A stretch of 6,062 bases of DNA from positions 6,270 through 12,331 of the forward strand of contig DGTH01000042.1 in assembly GCA_002393705.1 (NCBI GenBank). Reading direction: 5' to 3'. Below the pieces are notes generated by a model. The model did not search any database, was not told the origin of the DNA, and saw only the letters and a program-made list of their open reading frames with translations. A program made the translations under genes and the position numbers. This document shows, in pieces, positions 1 through 5,292 of the stretch. The number at the start of each line of letters is the position of its first letter. Positions within the stretch are counted from its first letter, which is position 1. The stretch is from Prevotella sp. UBA4341. GTDB taxonomy: Bacteria > Bacteroidota > Bacteroidia > Bacteroidales > Bacteroidaceae.

Positions 1-1710
1 CCCAACCAGCCCCGTGAGCGCGACTACGCCTACGCAGGCTCCTTCTACGCCTACGCCATCTGGTGCGGCATGGGCGTGGCAGCCCTCTACGAGCTGGGGC
101 GCCGCTACCTCAGGAAGGTCAACCCCGTAGCCATAGCCTCTATAGTTTCTATATTGACTATCCTCGTCCCCATACAGATGGTCAGCCAGACCTGGGACGA
201 CCACGACCGTTCAGGCCGCTACACCTGTCGTGACTTCGGCCAGAACTACCTCATGTCTTTGCAGGACGAGGGCAACCCCATTGTCTATACCAATGGCGAC
301 AACGATACCTTCCCGCTCTGGTACAACCAGGACGTAGAGGGCGTCCGAACCGATGCCCGCGTCTGCAACCTCAGCTACCTGCAGACCGACTGGTACATCG
401 ACCAGATGGTGCGTCCGGCCTACGACTCTCCGTCGTTGCCCATCACGTGGCCGCGCATTCAGTATGCCGGCCGTGCCAACGACTACGTCCAGGTCGATCC
501 TGAACTGAAGTCCCACCTGCAAGACCTTTACGAGCTCTACCCGCATGAAGCCCACGAATTGTTAGGTGACAACCCCTTCGAGCTGAAGAACATTCTGAAG
601 CTTTGGGTGCGTAACGACGTGAATGAATACCAACGCAGCGTCTTGGAGCTGCTCGTTGGCGAGGGTAACTCCGTCCACGTCATACCTACCGACACCGTCT
701 TCGTCACCATCGACAAGGATGCCGTCCGCCGTAGTGGCATGCTCATGCAGGGCGACTCCATCCCCGACCGCATGGTCATATCGCTCAAGGGCCGCAGCGC
801 GCTCTATAAGAACGACCTCATGATGCTCGAAATGATTGCCAACGCCAACTGGGTGCGCCCCATCTACGTGGCCATGACCGTGGGCGAGGACAACTACATG
901 AACCTCTGGCAGAACTTCGTACAGGAGGGTCTGGTCAACCGCATCACGCCCTTCACCACCACCATGACCGATGATGCCGGCAATAAAGTGCCTGCCCCGG
1001 GAGCCGAGAACTTCGACACCGACAAGACGCTCGACATGGTGCTCCACCGCTACAAGTACGGCGGACTCGACAAGCCCGGACTCTACCTCGACGAGACCGT
1101 CATGCGCATGTGCTACACTCACCGCCGCATCATAGCCCAGCTGCTTACTAACCTCATCAGCAAGGGTCGCTACGACGATGCCAAGAAGGTGCTGGCTCTC
1201 AGCGAGAAGATGATTCCCACCTACAACGTGCCCGACTGCTTCGACTCCGGCTCACTTGAGATTACCAAGGCCTATGCTGCCGTGGGCGACAAGAAGATGA
1301 CCCTCGAGCACCTGCGAAACCTCTGGAAGCGCTCTACGCAGTACATCAACTACTACTATAACCAGCCCTCTGCCTGGTTCTACTCCTCGCAGCGTGAAAT
1401 CATACTCAATTTCTACTGCCTTGAGAAGTGTGCCGACATCATAGGCTCCACCAATCCCGCCTGGACGAAGGAACTCGGCGTCATGGAATTCGTACGTCCG
1501 TTGTGGCAGCAGTCCACCGGCGTTGTCAAGCAGAACATGGCTACCGGCCAGATTATCTCTAAGGACAAGGAGAACTACATGCACTTCCTCGTGCTGCAGC
1601 ACCTGAACATGATTGTCGAGACGCTCGACAGGGCTCAGTCAGACAAGTACATGCAGGAACTGGTGGGCCTCATGACGCAATATACCGACATGGGTGGAAA
1701 CTTGAAGTAA
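1..1710 (+). CDS. DUF2723 (TMEM260-like) membrane protein, C-terminal part, 5'-truncated by window edge
   Basis: The frame is open from base 1 and gives 569 residues to the TAA at 1708-1710. An ATG at 70 exists, but the 23 codons before it already read as family sequence (NQPRERDYAYAGSFYAYAIW), so the real start lies left of the window. Full-length relatives are roughly 1,000-1,150 aa, so this is about the C-terminal half. Two hydrophobic membrane segments are visible (about residues 10-33 and 42-61), followed by a soluble, presumably periplasmic part opening with the family hallmark NGDNDTFPLWY near residue 98. A helical TPR-like stretch occurs around 375-455. PF11028 is related to human TMEM260, a protein O-mannosyltransferase, and bacterial members are often named glycosyltransferase family 117; a role in protein or envelope glycosylation is inference. 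The downstream deacetylase lies 91 bp away on the same strand, so co-transcription is likely. Identity is confident, exact reaction is not. Confidence 0.93.
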   Translation, partial: PNQPRERDYAYAGSFYAYAIWCGMGVAALYELGRRYLRKVNPVAIASIVSILTILVPIQMVSQTWDDHDRSGRYTCRDFGQNYLMSLQDEGNPIVYTNGDNDTFPLWYNQDVEGVRTDARVCNLSYLQTDWYIDQMVRPAYDSPSLPITWPRIQYAGRANDYVQVDPELKSHLQDLYELYPHEAHELLGDNPFELKNILKLWVRNDVNEYQRSVLELLVGEGNSVHVIPTDTVFVTIDKDAVRRSGMLMQGDSIPDRMVISLKGRSALYKNDLMMLEMIANANWVRPIYVAMTVGEDNYMNLWQNFVQEGLVNRITPFTTTMTDDAGNKVPAPGAENFDTDKTLDMVLHRYKYGGLDKPGLYLDETVMRMCYTHRRIIAQLLTNLISKGRYDDAKKVLALSEKMIPTYNVPDCFDSGSLEITKAYAAVGDKKMTLEHLRNLWKRSTQYINYYYNQPSAWFYSSQREIILNFYCLEKCADIIGSTNPAWTKELGVMEFVRPLWQQSTGVVKQNMATGQIISKDKENYMHFLVLQHLNMIVETLDRAQSDKYMQELVGLMTQYTDMGGNLK

Positions 1711-1717
1711 ATGGACA

Positions 1718-1798
1718 ATTTGACGATTGAACGATTTGACGATTGTCGGCAATAGTAAAATGGTATAATAGTAAAATGGTGCAATAGTAAAATAGTCT
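1718..1798. repeat. Two adjacent blocks of 16-bp tandem repeats between the two operon genes
   Basis: The 91-bp gap consists almost wholly of 16-bp periodic DNA. The first block is two units (1718-1733 and 1734-1749) sharing ATTTGACGATTG. After one base, a second block has three units (1751-1766, 1767-1782, 1783-1798) of the form AATAGTAAAATGGTNN. The two blocks differ in sequence but share the period. The deacetylase ATG follows 3 bp after the last unit, so these repeats occupy the place where a ribosome binding site would be; none is visible. Function is unknown; copy-number change would alter the spacing to the next gene. Confidence 0.85.
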
Positions 1799-1801
1799 AT
1801 C

Positions 1802-2413
1802 ATGCTGATAGAGCAACCCACGAAGTTCCTACGCTGGATATTCCCCAAGGCCCTTTGGCGAATGGACCCCAAGGTGAAGGCCGTCTATCTGACCTTCGAC
1901 GACGGGCCCATTCCTGAGGCTACGCCCTTCATACTCGACACGCTGAGGGCCTACGGCATCAAGGCGACTTTCTTCATGGTGGGCGACAACGTCAGCAAGT
2001 ATCCGGAACTCTACCAGCGCGTCAGGGACGAGGGTCACCAGGTGGGCAACCACACCAACAACCATCTGGGAGCCTTCAAGCACTGGACCGTCACCTACAT
2101 CATGAACACCTTCAAGGCCAACGAGCTCATCCACGCCCACCTCTTCCGGCCGCCCCACGGCATTATGCGCTGGAGCGAGTACTACTGGCTGCGCAAGCAC
2201 TTCAAGATTGTCATGTGGGACCTCGTCACGCGCGACTACTCCAAGTGGCTCACCGCCGACGATGTGCTGCTCAACGTCAAGCGCTACGTCCGCAATGGCA
2301 GCATCATCACCTTCCACGACTCATTGAAGAGCATTGACAAGTTGCACACCGCGCTGCCCCAGGCCATAGAGTGGCTGCAGAAAGAGGGCTACGAGTTCCG
2401 CGTGTTCGAATAA
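1802..2413 (+). CDS. Polysaccharide deacetylase family protein (NodB domain, carbohydrate esterase 4 type)
   Basis: The 203-aa product carries all the standard NodB motifs in order: TFDDGP at 31-36 (catalytic base and metal aspartates D33/D34), HTNNH at 84-88 (metal ligands H84 and H88), RPPHG at 116-120, a WDLVTRDY segment at 139-146, and ITFHDS at 169-174 with catalytic H172. The family removes N-acetyl (or related) groups from sugars such as peptidoglycan GlcNAc or surface glycans in a metal-dependent way. There is no signal peptide or membrane segment, so it is a bare single-domain, predicted cytosolic enzyme, unlike secreted peptidoglycan deacetylases. The substrate cannot be read from sequence. 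The ATG at 1802 gives the usual N-terminus of Bacteroidales relatives (MLIEQP...LWRMD). It follows the DUF2723 gene in the same direction and ends 16 bp before a strong terminator, suggesting it closes that operon. Confidence 0.93.
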   Translation: MLIEQPTKFLRWIFPKALWRMDPKVKAVYLTFDDGPIPEATPFILDTLRAYGIKATFFMVGDNVSKYPELYQRVRDEGHQVGNHTNNHLGAFKHWTVTYIMNTFKANELIHAHLFRPPHGIMRWSEYYWLRKHFKIVMWDLVTRDYSKWLTADDVLLNVKRYVRNGSIITFHDSLKSIDKLHTALPQAIEWLQKEGYEFRVFE

Positions 2414-2429
2414 AGCCCCACTCCTTGGT

Positions 2430-2487
2430 AAAGGCCCAAAAGAAGAGGCAGACCTCGATGGTCTGCCTCTTCTTTTGGGCCTTTTTT
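2430..2487 (+). terminator. Very long intrinsic terminator hairpin, possibly serving both strands
   Basis: A perfect 25-bp inverted repeat (2430-2454 pairing with 2460-2484) with a 5-nt TCGAT loop is followed by a T-tract at 2482-2487. It begins 16 bp after the deacetylase stop. Typical intrinsic terminator stems are 6-12 bp, so this is unusually long. The minus-strand ORF at 2490-2606 stops just on the other side; read from that strand the hairpin is followed only by TTTACC, so termination in that direction would be weaker. Confidence 0.93.
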
Positions 2488-2489
2488 CT

Positions 2490-2606
2490 TCAGGTGTACC
2501 AGATGGAGGGCGTTTCGCCTCTCGCGTCTCGTTCATCTGCCTCGTTGTAAACATTGTCAAGTTCGAACGACTCTTGGTCGTGCATGAGTTGCTGAGTTGA
2601 TTTCAT
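2490..2606 (-). CDS. Small hypothetical protein, 38 aa, acidic, minus strand
   Basis: An ATG at 2606 reading leftward opens a 38-codon frame ending in TGA at 2490-2492. The product begins MKSTQQLMHDQESFELDNVY and ends in IWYT; it is hydrophilic, rich in D and E, and has no signal peptide or membrane segment. Its support is contextual: a strong GGGAGGA ribosome binding site 6 nt before the ATG and a TATATTTG -7 box about 35 nt upstream on the same strand. The stop directly abuts the terminator of the convergent operon. I do not recognise the family and propose no function. The alternative is that this is a non-coding transcript or a chance ORF; the strong RBS argues for translation. Confidence 0.6.
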   Translation of the reverse strand: MKSTQQLMHDQESFELDNVYNEADERDARGETPSIWYT

Positions 2607-2612
2607 AGTTAG

Positions 2613-2619
2613 TCCTCCC
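2613..2619 (-). promoter_or_regulatory. Strong Shine-Dalgarno sequence for the 38-aa ORF
   Basis: The minus strand reads GGGAGGA here, 6 nt before the ATG at 2606. Such a strong SD is notable because the other genes in this window have A/T-rich leaders without one, as is usual in Bacteroidota. It fixes the start of the small ORF. Confidence 0.65.
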
Positions 2620-2639
2620 ACTTTTTAGTTATCGTACTG

Positions 2640-2647
2640 CAAATATA
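2640..2647 (-). promoter_or_regulatory. Bacteroidota-type -7 promoter box (TATATTTG), minus strand
   Basis: The minus strand reads TATATTTG, an exact match to the TAnnTTTG -7 consensus of the primary sigma factor in Bacteroidota. A TTTG lies upstream but only 13 nt away, closer than the usual 19-21, so no good -33 box is seen. Transcription would start near 2632 and give a leader of about 26 nt to the 38-aa ORF. Confidence 0.55.
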
Positions 2648-2912
2648 CAACAAAATCTGGCAAATTGTTACTTTTTTAACTTTTTTTATTTCATTTCGTC
2701 GTCATTTGCATAAGCACTACATGAATATGCAATCTTGGCCGTTCTTTTCATTGGCAAACGCGGCTGAACGGTACGGGCCAGTCTTGGCTGTTTGTTTTCC
2801 GTTCATCAGCATTTTTTTTGATGGTTATTGGGTCTATTCCCATCAAAAAGAATACAAAAGTAACGAAAAGCACCCGCCTTCCATTACTTTTAACGCCCCA
2901 ATCGCGCGTAAT
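2648..2912. other. Intergenic region without a supported gene; contains one 10-bp inverted repeat
   Basis: About 265 bp of A/T-rich DNA between divergent promoters. A perfect 10-bp inverted repeat (2815-2824, TTTTTGATGG, pairing with 2840-2849) encloses a 15-nt loop; it lacks a following T-run on either strand in the position a terminator needs, so its role is unclear. CCGTTC occurs at 2739-2744 and 2799-2804 and inverted at 2766-2771. A 74-codon open frame crosses the region, but it has no RBS or recognisable sequence and overlaps the next promoter. Confidence 0.5.
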
Positions 2913-2935
2913 TTACAAACTTTTTTGTAACTTTG
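2913..2935 (+). promoter_or_regulatory. -7 promoter box overlapped by a palindrome, candidate operator of the small antitoxin-like gene
   Basis: TAACTTTG at 2928-2935 matches the TAnnTTTG -7 consensus and would start transcription about 26 nt before the ATG at 2968. A perfect 7-bp inverted repeat, TTACAAA (2913-2919) and TTTGTAA (2924-2930) with a 4-nt spacer, overlaps the first bases of that box. This is the position expected for an operator through which a toxin-antitoxin operon represses itself; that reading is inference. No good -33 TTTG is seen. Confidence 0.5.
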
Positions 2936-2967
2936 CATGCGAAATTTCACATAAATACGTATTTATT

Positions 2968-3138
2968 ATGGCAAGACCAATCAGAGAAACCCCCGTGCTG
3001 AAAGGCGAGGATGCCTTCAACTTCGAGATGCGAAGGCTGGAGGTAGAGCACATGAGCAAGGAGCAGCGGGCCGAGAACCGCCGCAAGTTTGAGGCGCAAG
3101 TGGCCGAGGCAAAGAAGTACATCACAGTTTGCATCTGA
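2968..3138 (+). CDS. Small antitoxin-like protein, 56 aa (partner of a GNAT-type toxin)
   Basis: The ATG at 2968 follows an A/T-rich leader and a -7 box at 2928-2935. The product starts MARPIRETPVLKGEDAFNFE, followed by a charged helical stretch (about 20-50, rich in E, R, K and A, with a coiled-coil look) and ends YITVCI. From memory, small Bacteroidales proteins with this MARPI(K/R)ETP start and this ending sit directly before GNAT-fold acetyltransferase toxins and are presumed antitoxins; I could not check this. The next reading frame starts 3 bp after the stop, the tight spacing typical of such pairs, but it is broken. If so, this is an orphan antitoxin. It might still repress its promoter or neutralise related toxins elsewhere. 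An upstream in-frame ATG at 2818 would run through the promoter and is not favoured. Confidence 0.75.
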   Translation: MARPIRETPVLKGEDAFNFEMRRLEVEHMSKEQRAENRRKFEAQVAEAKKYITVCI

Positions 3139-3141
3139 GCC

Positions 3142-3209
3142 ATGAACCTTGTCCGCCTGACACCCACACACGACTGATGTACTTCGACATGATGGAGATT
3201 GCCGAATAA
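3142..3209 (+). pseudogene. Remnant of a GNAT-family toxin: start and end kept, middle deleted
   Basis: An ATG 3 bp after the antitoxin-like stop gives MNLVRLTPTHD and then TGA (3175-3177). In another frame, bases 3174-3209 read LMYFDMMEIAE and stop. As I recall the family, Bacteroidales GNAT toxins paired with this type of antitoxin begin with a MNLVRL-like segment and end TRLMYFDMMEI or similar, so these look like the two ends of one gene of about 165-180 codons with the middle, including the whole acetyl-CoA binding core, missing. The junction would lie at or next to CTG (3174-3176), with a frame change. The encoded peptides cannot be active acetyltransferases. The alternative is chance resemblance of two ten-residue peptides, but both are in the right place and order. 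Confidence 0.6.
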
Positions 3210-3230
3210 ACTACCCAAGACACCCACACA
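3159..3230. repeat. 12-bp direct repeat flanking the end of the toxin remnant
   Basis: GACACCCACACA occurs at 3159-3170, inside the kept toxin start, and again at 3219-3230, ten bases after its final stop. The copies are 60 bp apart. It could be a by-product of the rearrangement that removed the middle of the gene, or a chance repeat of simple CA-rich sequence. Confidence 0.7.
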
Positions 3231-3320
3231 AAAATAACGAGTAGCAATTATGCTACGCAGAGAGACGTTAAATAATCATAACACAGCGAAAAAGAATGGC
3301 TATTTACTTGGTCATTCCGA

Positions 3321-3328
3321 TATTTTTG
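3321..3328 (+). promoter_or_regulatory. Possible -7 promoter box (TATTTTTG) for the fimbrillin-like locus
   Basis: TATTTTTG matches TAnnTTTG. No TTTG is found 19-21 nt upstream. It is the only such box I see between the toxin remnant and the small peptide ORF at 3689; if used, it would produce a leader of about 360 nt containing all the hairpins of this region. In T-rich DNA a chance match is quite possible. Confidence 0.3.
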
Positions 3329-3515
3329 TTACTCTCTCAGGCGCTAACCGCCAGTCCACCACCTTTATTAAAATACGCGCCCGTGCGCGTCAAGGGCAGT
3401 GCAAGCCGAGTGCAGAGCCAAGCTCGCTTGAGCTATGCCGAGGCGCAGCCTGCCCTCGCCCGAAAGGGCAATATACGGCTTTTCTTGCGTCCATGCAAGT
3501 TTTGGAGCAGCGAGA

Positions 3516-3542
3516 GCAAAGGCAAACTTGTTTGCACTTTGC
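3516..3542 (+). other. 12-bp stem-loop with one bulged base
   Basis: GCAAAGGCAAAC (3516-3527) pairs fully with GTTTGC (3530-3535) and CTTTGC (3537-3542), with a TT loop and a single unpaired A at 3536. It is the strongest structure in the leader-like region. No T-run follows directly, so it is not a simple terminator. Confidence 0.6.
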
Positions 3543-3688
3543 CGAGTCGCGACAAAACTCGACCGAAGGTCAAGAGAAGTCGGCTTGTTTTTTTGTCCCC
3601 GCCGGATGACGGCGGCGGCAGACGGAGCATATACGGATAAACCGATTTATTTATAATTATCAATTCAAAATTTAAAACTAAAAAAACA

Positions 3689-3823
3689 ATGAGAAAGAAA
3701 CAGTATGACAAGCCTTCGATGAAGGTAGTAGTGTTGCAGTAACAAAGCATCATCTGCAGCAGCCCGGGCAGTGTAAGCAATCCTGATCCGTTTGAAGGCG
3801 GCGGCGACCCACTCAACTCGTGA
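3689..3823 (+). pseudogene. Small fimbrillin-locus peptide ORF interrupted by a TAA codon
   Basis: After an A-rich leader an ATG at 3689 gives MRKKQYDKPSMKVVVLQ and then TAA at 3740-3742. The same frame continues without another stop for 26 codons (QSIICSSPGSVSNPDPFEGG, then DPLNS) to a TGA at 3821-3823. As one 44-residue reading this resembles the short basic-start peptides (MKKxYxKPxxxVVxLQ, then a short hydrophobic piece, then a Gly/Ser/Asp-rich tail) that I recall near fimbrillin-like lipoproteins in Bacteroidales; their function is unknown. The stop is most simply a CAA-to-TAA change, making this a recent pseudogene. It lies 38 bp before the lipoprotein gene in the same direction. A 17-residue functional peptide cannot be excluded. 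Confidence 0.55.
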
Positions 3824-3861
3824 ACCAAGAACATGTTGAACCCTAAAAAAGAAAGAAGACA

Positions 3862-4713
3862 ATGAAGACATTCAGATTATTCAGCATGGCTGCCCTGGCC
3901 CTCGCGATGGCCGCATGCAGCAACGAAGACAGCGCACTGGAGAACGCAGCCCCCGCACAGCAGCAGGGCACGATGCACTTCACAGCCACCATCGCAGCTC
4001 CCAGCGGCGATGCCACCACACGTACGGTATATACCGAGGATGGCACAACAATCAACGTGAAATGGAAAGTGGGCGACGAGATTGCCTTGGTACATAACGG
4101 AGTGGTGGACGTGGCCGAGGTAAAGACGGTCGATGATGTTACCGGCAAGGCAACCATCGAGGCTACCATCACGGGCAGTCCTTCAGATAATGATGACGTT
4201 TACCTGGCTTATCCCGCCGATGCCGTGTTTTCCGCTACACCCTATAAAACGTTCCACTTTACTCCTAATCCTGACATCTTTGACAAAGTGATAAACTACC
4301 AGGATGGTACGCTGGAGTATATCCAGAATAACCTTGACTTACGCACGGGCGACGGCAAACTGGCTGTCAGCGGCGACAAAGTCACGCTCAAAGAAAGCGT
4401 GTCAATCCCCAGCCTCATCTGCATTTGGAAACTTACGCTGCAGGACGAGTCCTCTAACCCCCTCTCTGCCACCCAACTGACGTTCAAGAATGAAACTTAC
4501 ACCCTGGCTAAGGCAACGAGCGCAGCGAAGAACGTGTATTACCTCTGCGTGGTTCCAGGTTATATTCCTGCCCCTGCGGGCACCTACTCTTTCGAGGCTA
4601 CCGTGGGCAGCGACACCTATACCTTCTCGAAGACGGACTTAAACCTCACCGCTGGCAAGTACTACCAGAGCACGGTAAAGATGGCGAAGGCTCTCGCATA
4701 TCCTGCAGTGTAG
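3862..4713 (+). CDS. Fimbrillin-like (Mfa-like) surface lipoprotein, N-terminal portion of a frameshifted protein
   Basis: The ATG at 3862 begins a lipoprotein signal peptide: basic start MKTFR, hydrophobic 6-18, then a lipobox-like MAAC with the lipidated cysteine at residue 19. SNEDS follows the cysteine; an acidic stretch here is the kind of signal that sends Bacteroidota lipoproteins to the cell surface. Residues about 37-76 (MHFTATIAAP ... TVYTEDGTTINVKWKVGDEI) read as the start of a fimbrillin/Mfa-like domain, and the rest is beta-rich to GKYYQSTVKMAK at about 267-278. Such proteins act as fimbrial subunits or surface adhesins. The frame ends at TAG (4711-4713), exactly where homologous proteins, as I remember them, run on into the domain found in the next frame. 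It therefore appears to be the N-terminal piece of a broken gene; it could still be exported alone. No SD is seen, only A-rich leader. Confidence 0.82.
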   Translation: MKTFRLFSMAALALAMAACSNEDSALENAAPAQQQGTMHFTATIAAPSGDATTRTVYTEDGTTINVKWKVGDEIALVHNGVVDVAEVKTVDDVTGKATIEATITGSPSDNDDVYLAYPADAVFSATPYKTFHFTPNPDIFDKVINYQDGTLEYIQNNLDLRTGDGKLAVSGDKVTLKESVSIPSLICIWKLTLQDESSNPLSATQLTFKNETYTLAKATSAAKNVYYLCVVPGYIPAPAGTYSFEATVGSDTYTFSKTDLNLTAGKYYQSTVKMAKALAYPAV

Positions 4714-5270
4714 TGACAGCCGACTATATCGGCAGCGTGGTATGCTCCGATGGTAACGTCTATCGTGCTAAGACTGCCGTACCCAGCGGCAAGACCGCCG
4801 TCGGCATCCTGGGTAAGGTTACGGCGACCGGCCACGGTCTGATTCTCGCCCTGCAGGACGCAACGAAGCAGAACTGGCCCACCATCAACGGCTGGACTTC
4901 CGTGACCACTTACGCCGGCACCACGCTGAAGCTGCTGCCCAACAATGCCGCCCGCGGTGCTAACTTGACGAGTTACACCATGCTAGGCGAGACCGCCGTG
5001 TCAGACTGGGCTGTGGCGCAGAAGAGCGACTACGAGGCAATATTCACCAACCTCGGCTCGACGACTGGTAACAGCAACGGCATGACTTACGACGGAAATG
5101 TGAATGCCTATATCACCACCGGCGTCGGCGGTACGGCAATATCTGGACCTGGCTACTATTGGTCTGCTACGGAGTTCGATGGCAACCGCGCATGGCACTT
5201 CGGCAGTGATTATTGGTTCGACAACCTTAAGATCCTTAGCGATAGTGTCAGGCCAGTGCTCGCTTTTTAA
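4713..5270 (+). CDS. C-type-lectin-like (FISUMP/DUF1566-like) domain, C-terminal portion of the frameshifted lipoprotein
   Basis: This frame can start at GTG 4713, overlapping the preceding TAG by one base, and runs 185 residues to TAA at 5268-5270. It opens with YIGSVVCSDGNVYRAKTAVP, has GLILALQD near 43-50, a WAVAQKSDYEAIFTNLG segment near 98-115, and ends with the YYWSATE (148-154) ... AW (160-161) ... VRPVLAF (179-185) pattern of the C-type-lectin fold of the Fibrobacter-major-paralog/DUF1566 type. There is no signal peptide, so a separately made protein would stay in the cytoplasm, where a surface-binding domain makes little sense. The natural reading is one lipoprotein of about 468 residues broken by a -1 (or +2) shift at about 4704-4716. 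Alternatives are a sequencing error, programmed frameshifting, or reinitiation at TAGTG. Confidence 0.78.
   Translation: MTADYIGSVVCSDGNVYRAKTAVPSGKTAVGILGKVTATGHGLILALQDATKQNWPTINGWTSVTTYAGTTLKLLPNNAARGANLTSYTMLGETAVSDWAVAQKSDYEAIFTNLGSTTGNSNGMTYDGNVNAYITTGVGGTAISGPGYYWSATEFDGNRAWHFGSDYWFDNLKILSDSVRPVLAF
5151..5267 (+). other. Candidate hypervariable (DGR-type) region at the 3' end of the lectin-like domain
   Basis: In codons 5175-5246 (residues F155-S178), 20 of 24 codons end in C or T; the four exceptions encode A160, W161, W168 and K173. All could arise from AAC/AAT codons in a template repeat by adenine-specific mutagenesis. D, N, F, H and Y always end in C/T, so the informative ones are the G, R, I, L and S codons, about nine, all conforming. 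The two leucines are CTT, the only CTT among 13 leucine codons in this ORF. The stretch sits at the very end of a C-type-lectin fold before VRPVLAF, the classic place for a variable region. No template repeat or reverse transcriptase is in the window, so this is a hypothesis. Confidence 0.35.
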
Positions 5271-5292
5271 CCTATTTATCCATTTGCCAATT

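Larger units (their letters stand above)
3241..3688. other. Non-coding, hairpin-rich region upstream of the fimbrillin-like genes
   Basis: About 450 bp with no gene I can support. It holds many small inverted repeats: GTAGCA/TGCTAC at 3241-3256; AGCTC/GAGCT near 3420-3433; CTTGC/GCAAG at 3484-3499; a 12-bp bulged hairpin at 3516-3542; CGAGT/ACTCG at 3543-3561; GACC/GGTC at 3561-3571, soon followed by a T-run (3588-3594); and CCGCCG/CGGCGG at 3599-3615. A TATTTTTG matching the -7 consensus lies at 3321-3328, so this could be a long structured 5' leader of the genes at 3689-5270. ATATACGG occurs twice (3473-3480 and 3630-3637 approximately). Open frames on both strands overlap each other and have no family-like sequence. 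It may be a dispersed genomic repeat. Confidence 0.5.

Noticed and set aside
562..1122. 186-codon minus-strand frame inside the DUF2723 gene
   Set aside because: Antisense shadow of a clearly coding GC-rich gene; valine/histidine-rich composition typical of such shadows.
1829..2317. 162-codon minus-strand frame inside the deacetylase gene
   Set aside because: Antisense shadow; the opposite strand carries all NodB motifs in order.
2706..2930. 74-codon + strand frame in the A/T-rich gap (MHKHYMNMQSWPFFSLANAA...)
   Set aside because: No RBS or family-like sequence, unusual residue mix, and its end overlaps the -7 box and palindrome of the next gene.
3250..3640. Overlapping + strand frames of 119 and 114 codons in the hairpin-rich region
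   Set aside because: They overlap each other in different frames, have low-complexity composition and follow palindromic DNA; no recognisable domain.
3433..3834. 133-codon minus-strand frame across the leader-like region and small peptide ORF
   Set aside because: It runs antisense through the small peptide ORF and several hairpins, with no RBS or similarity I can recognise.
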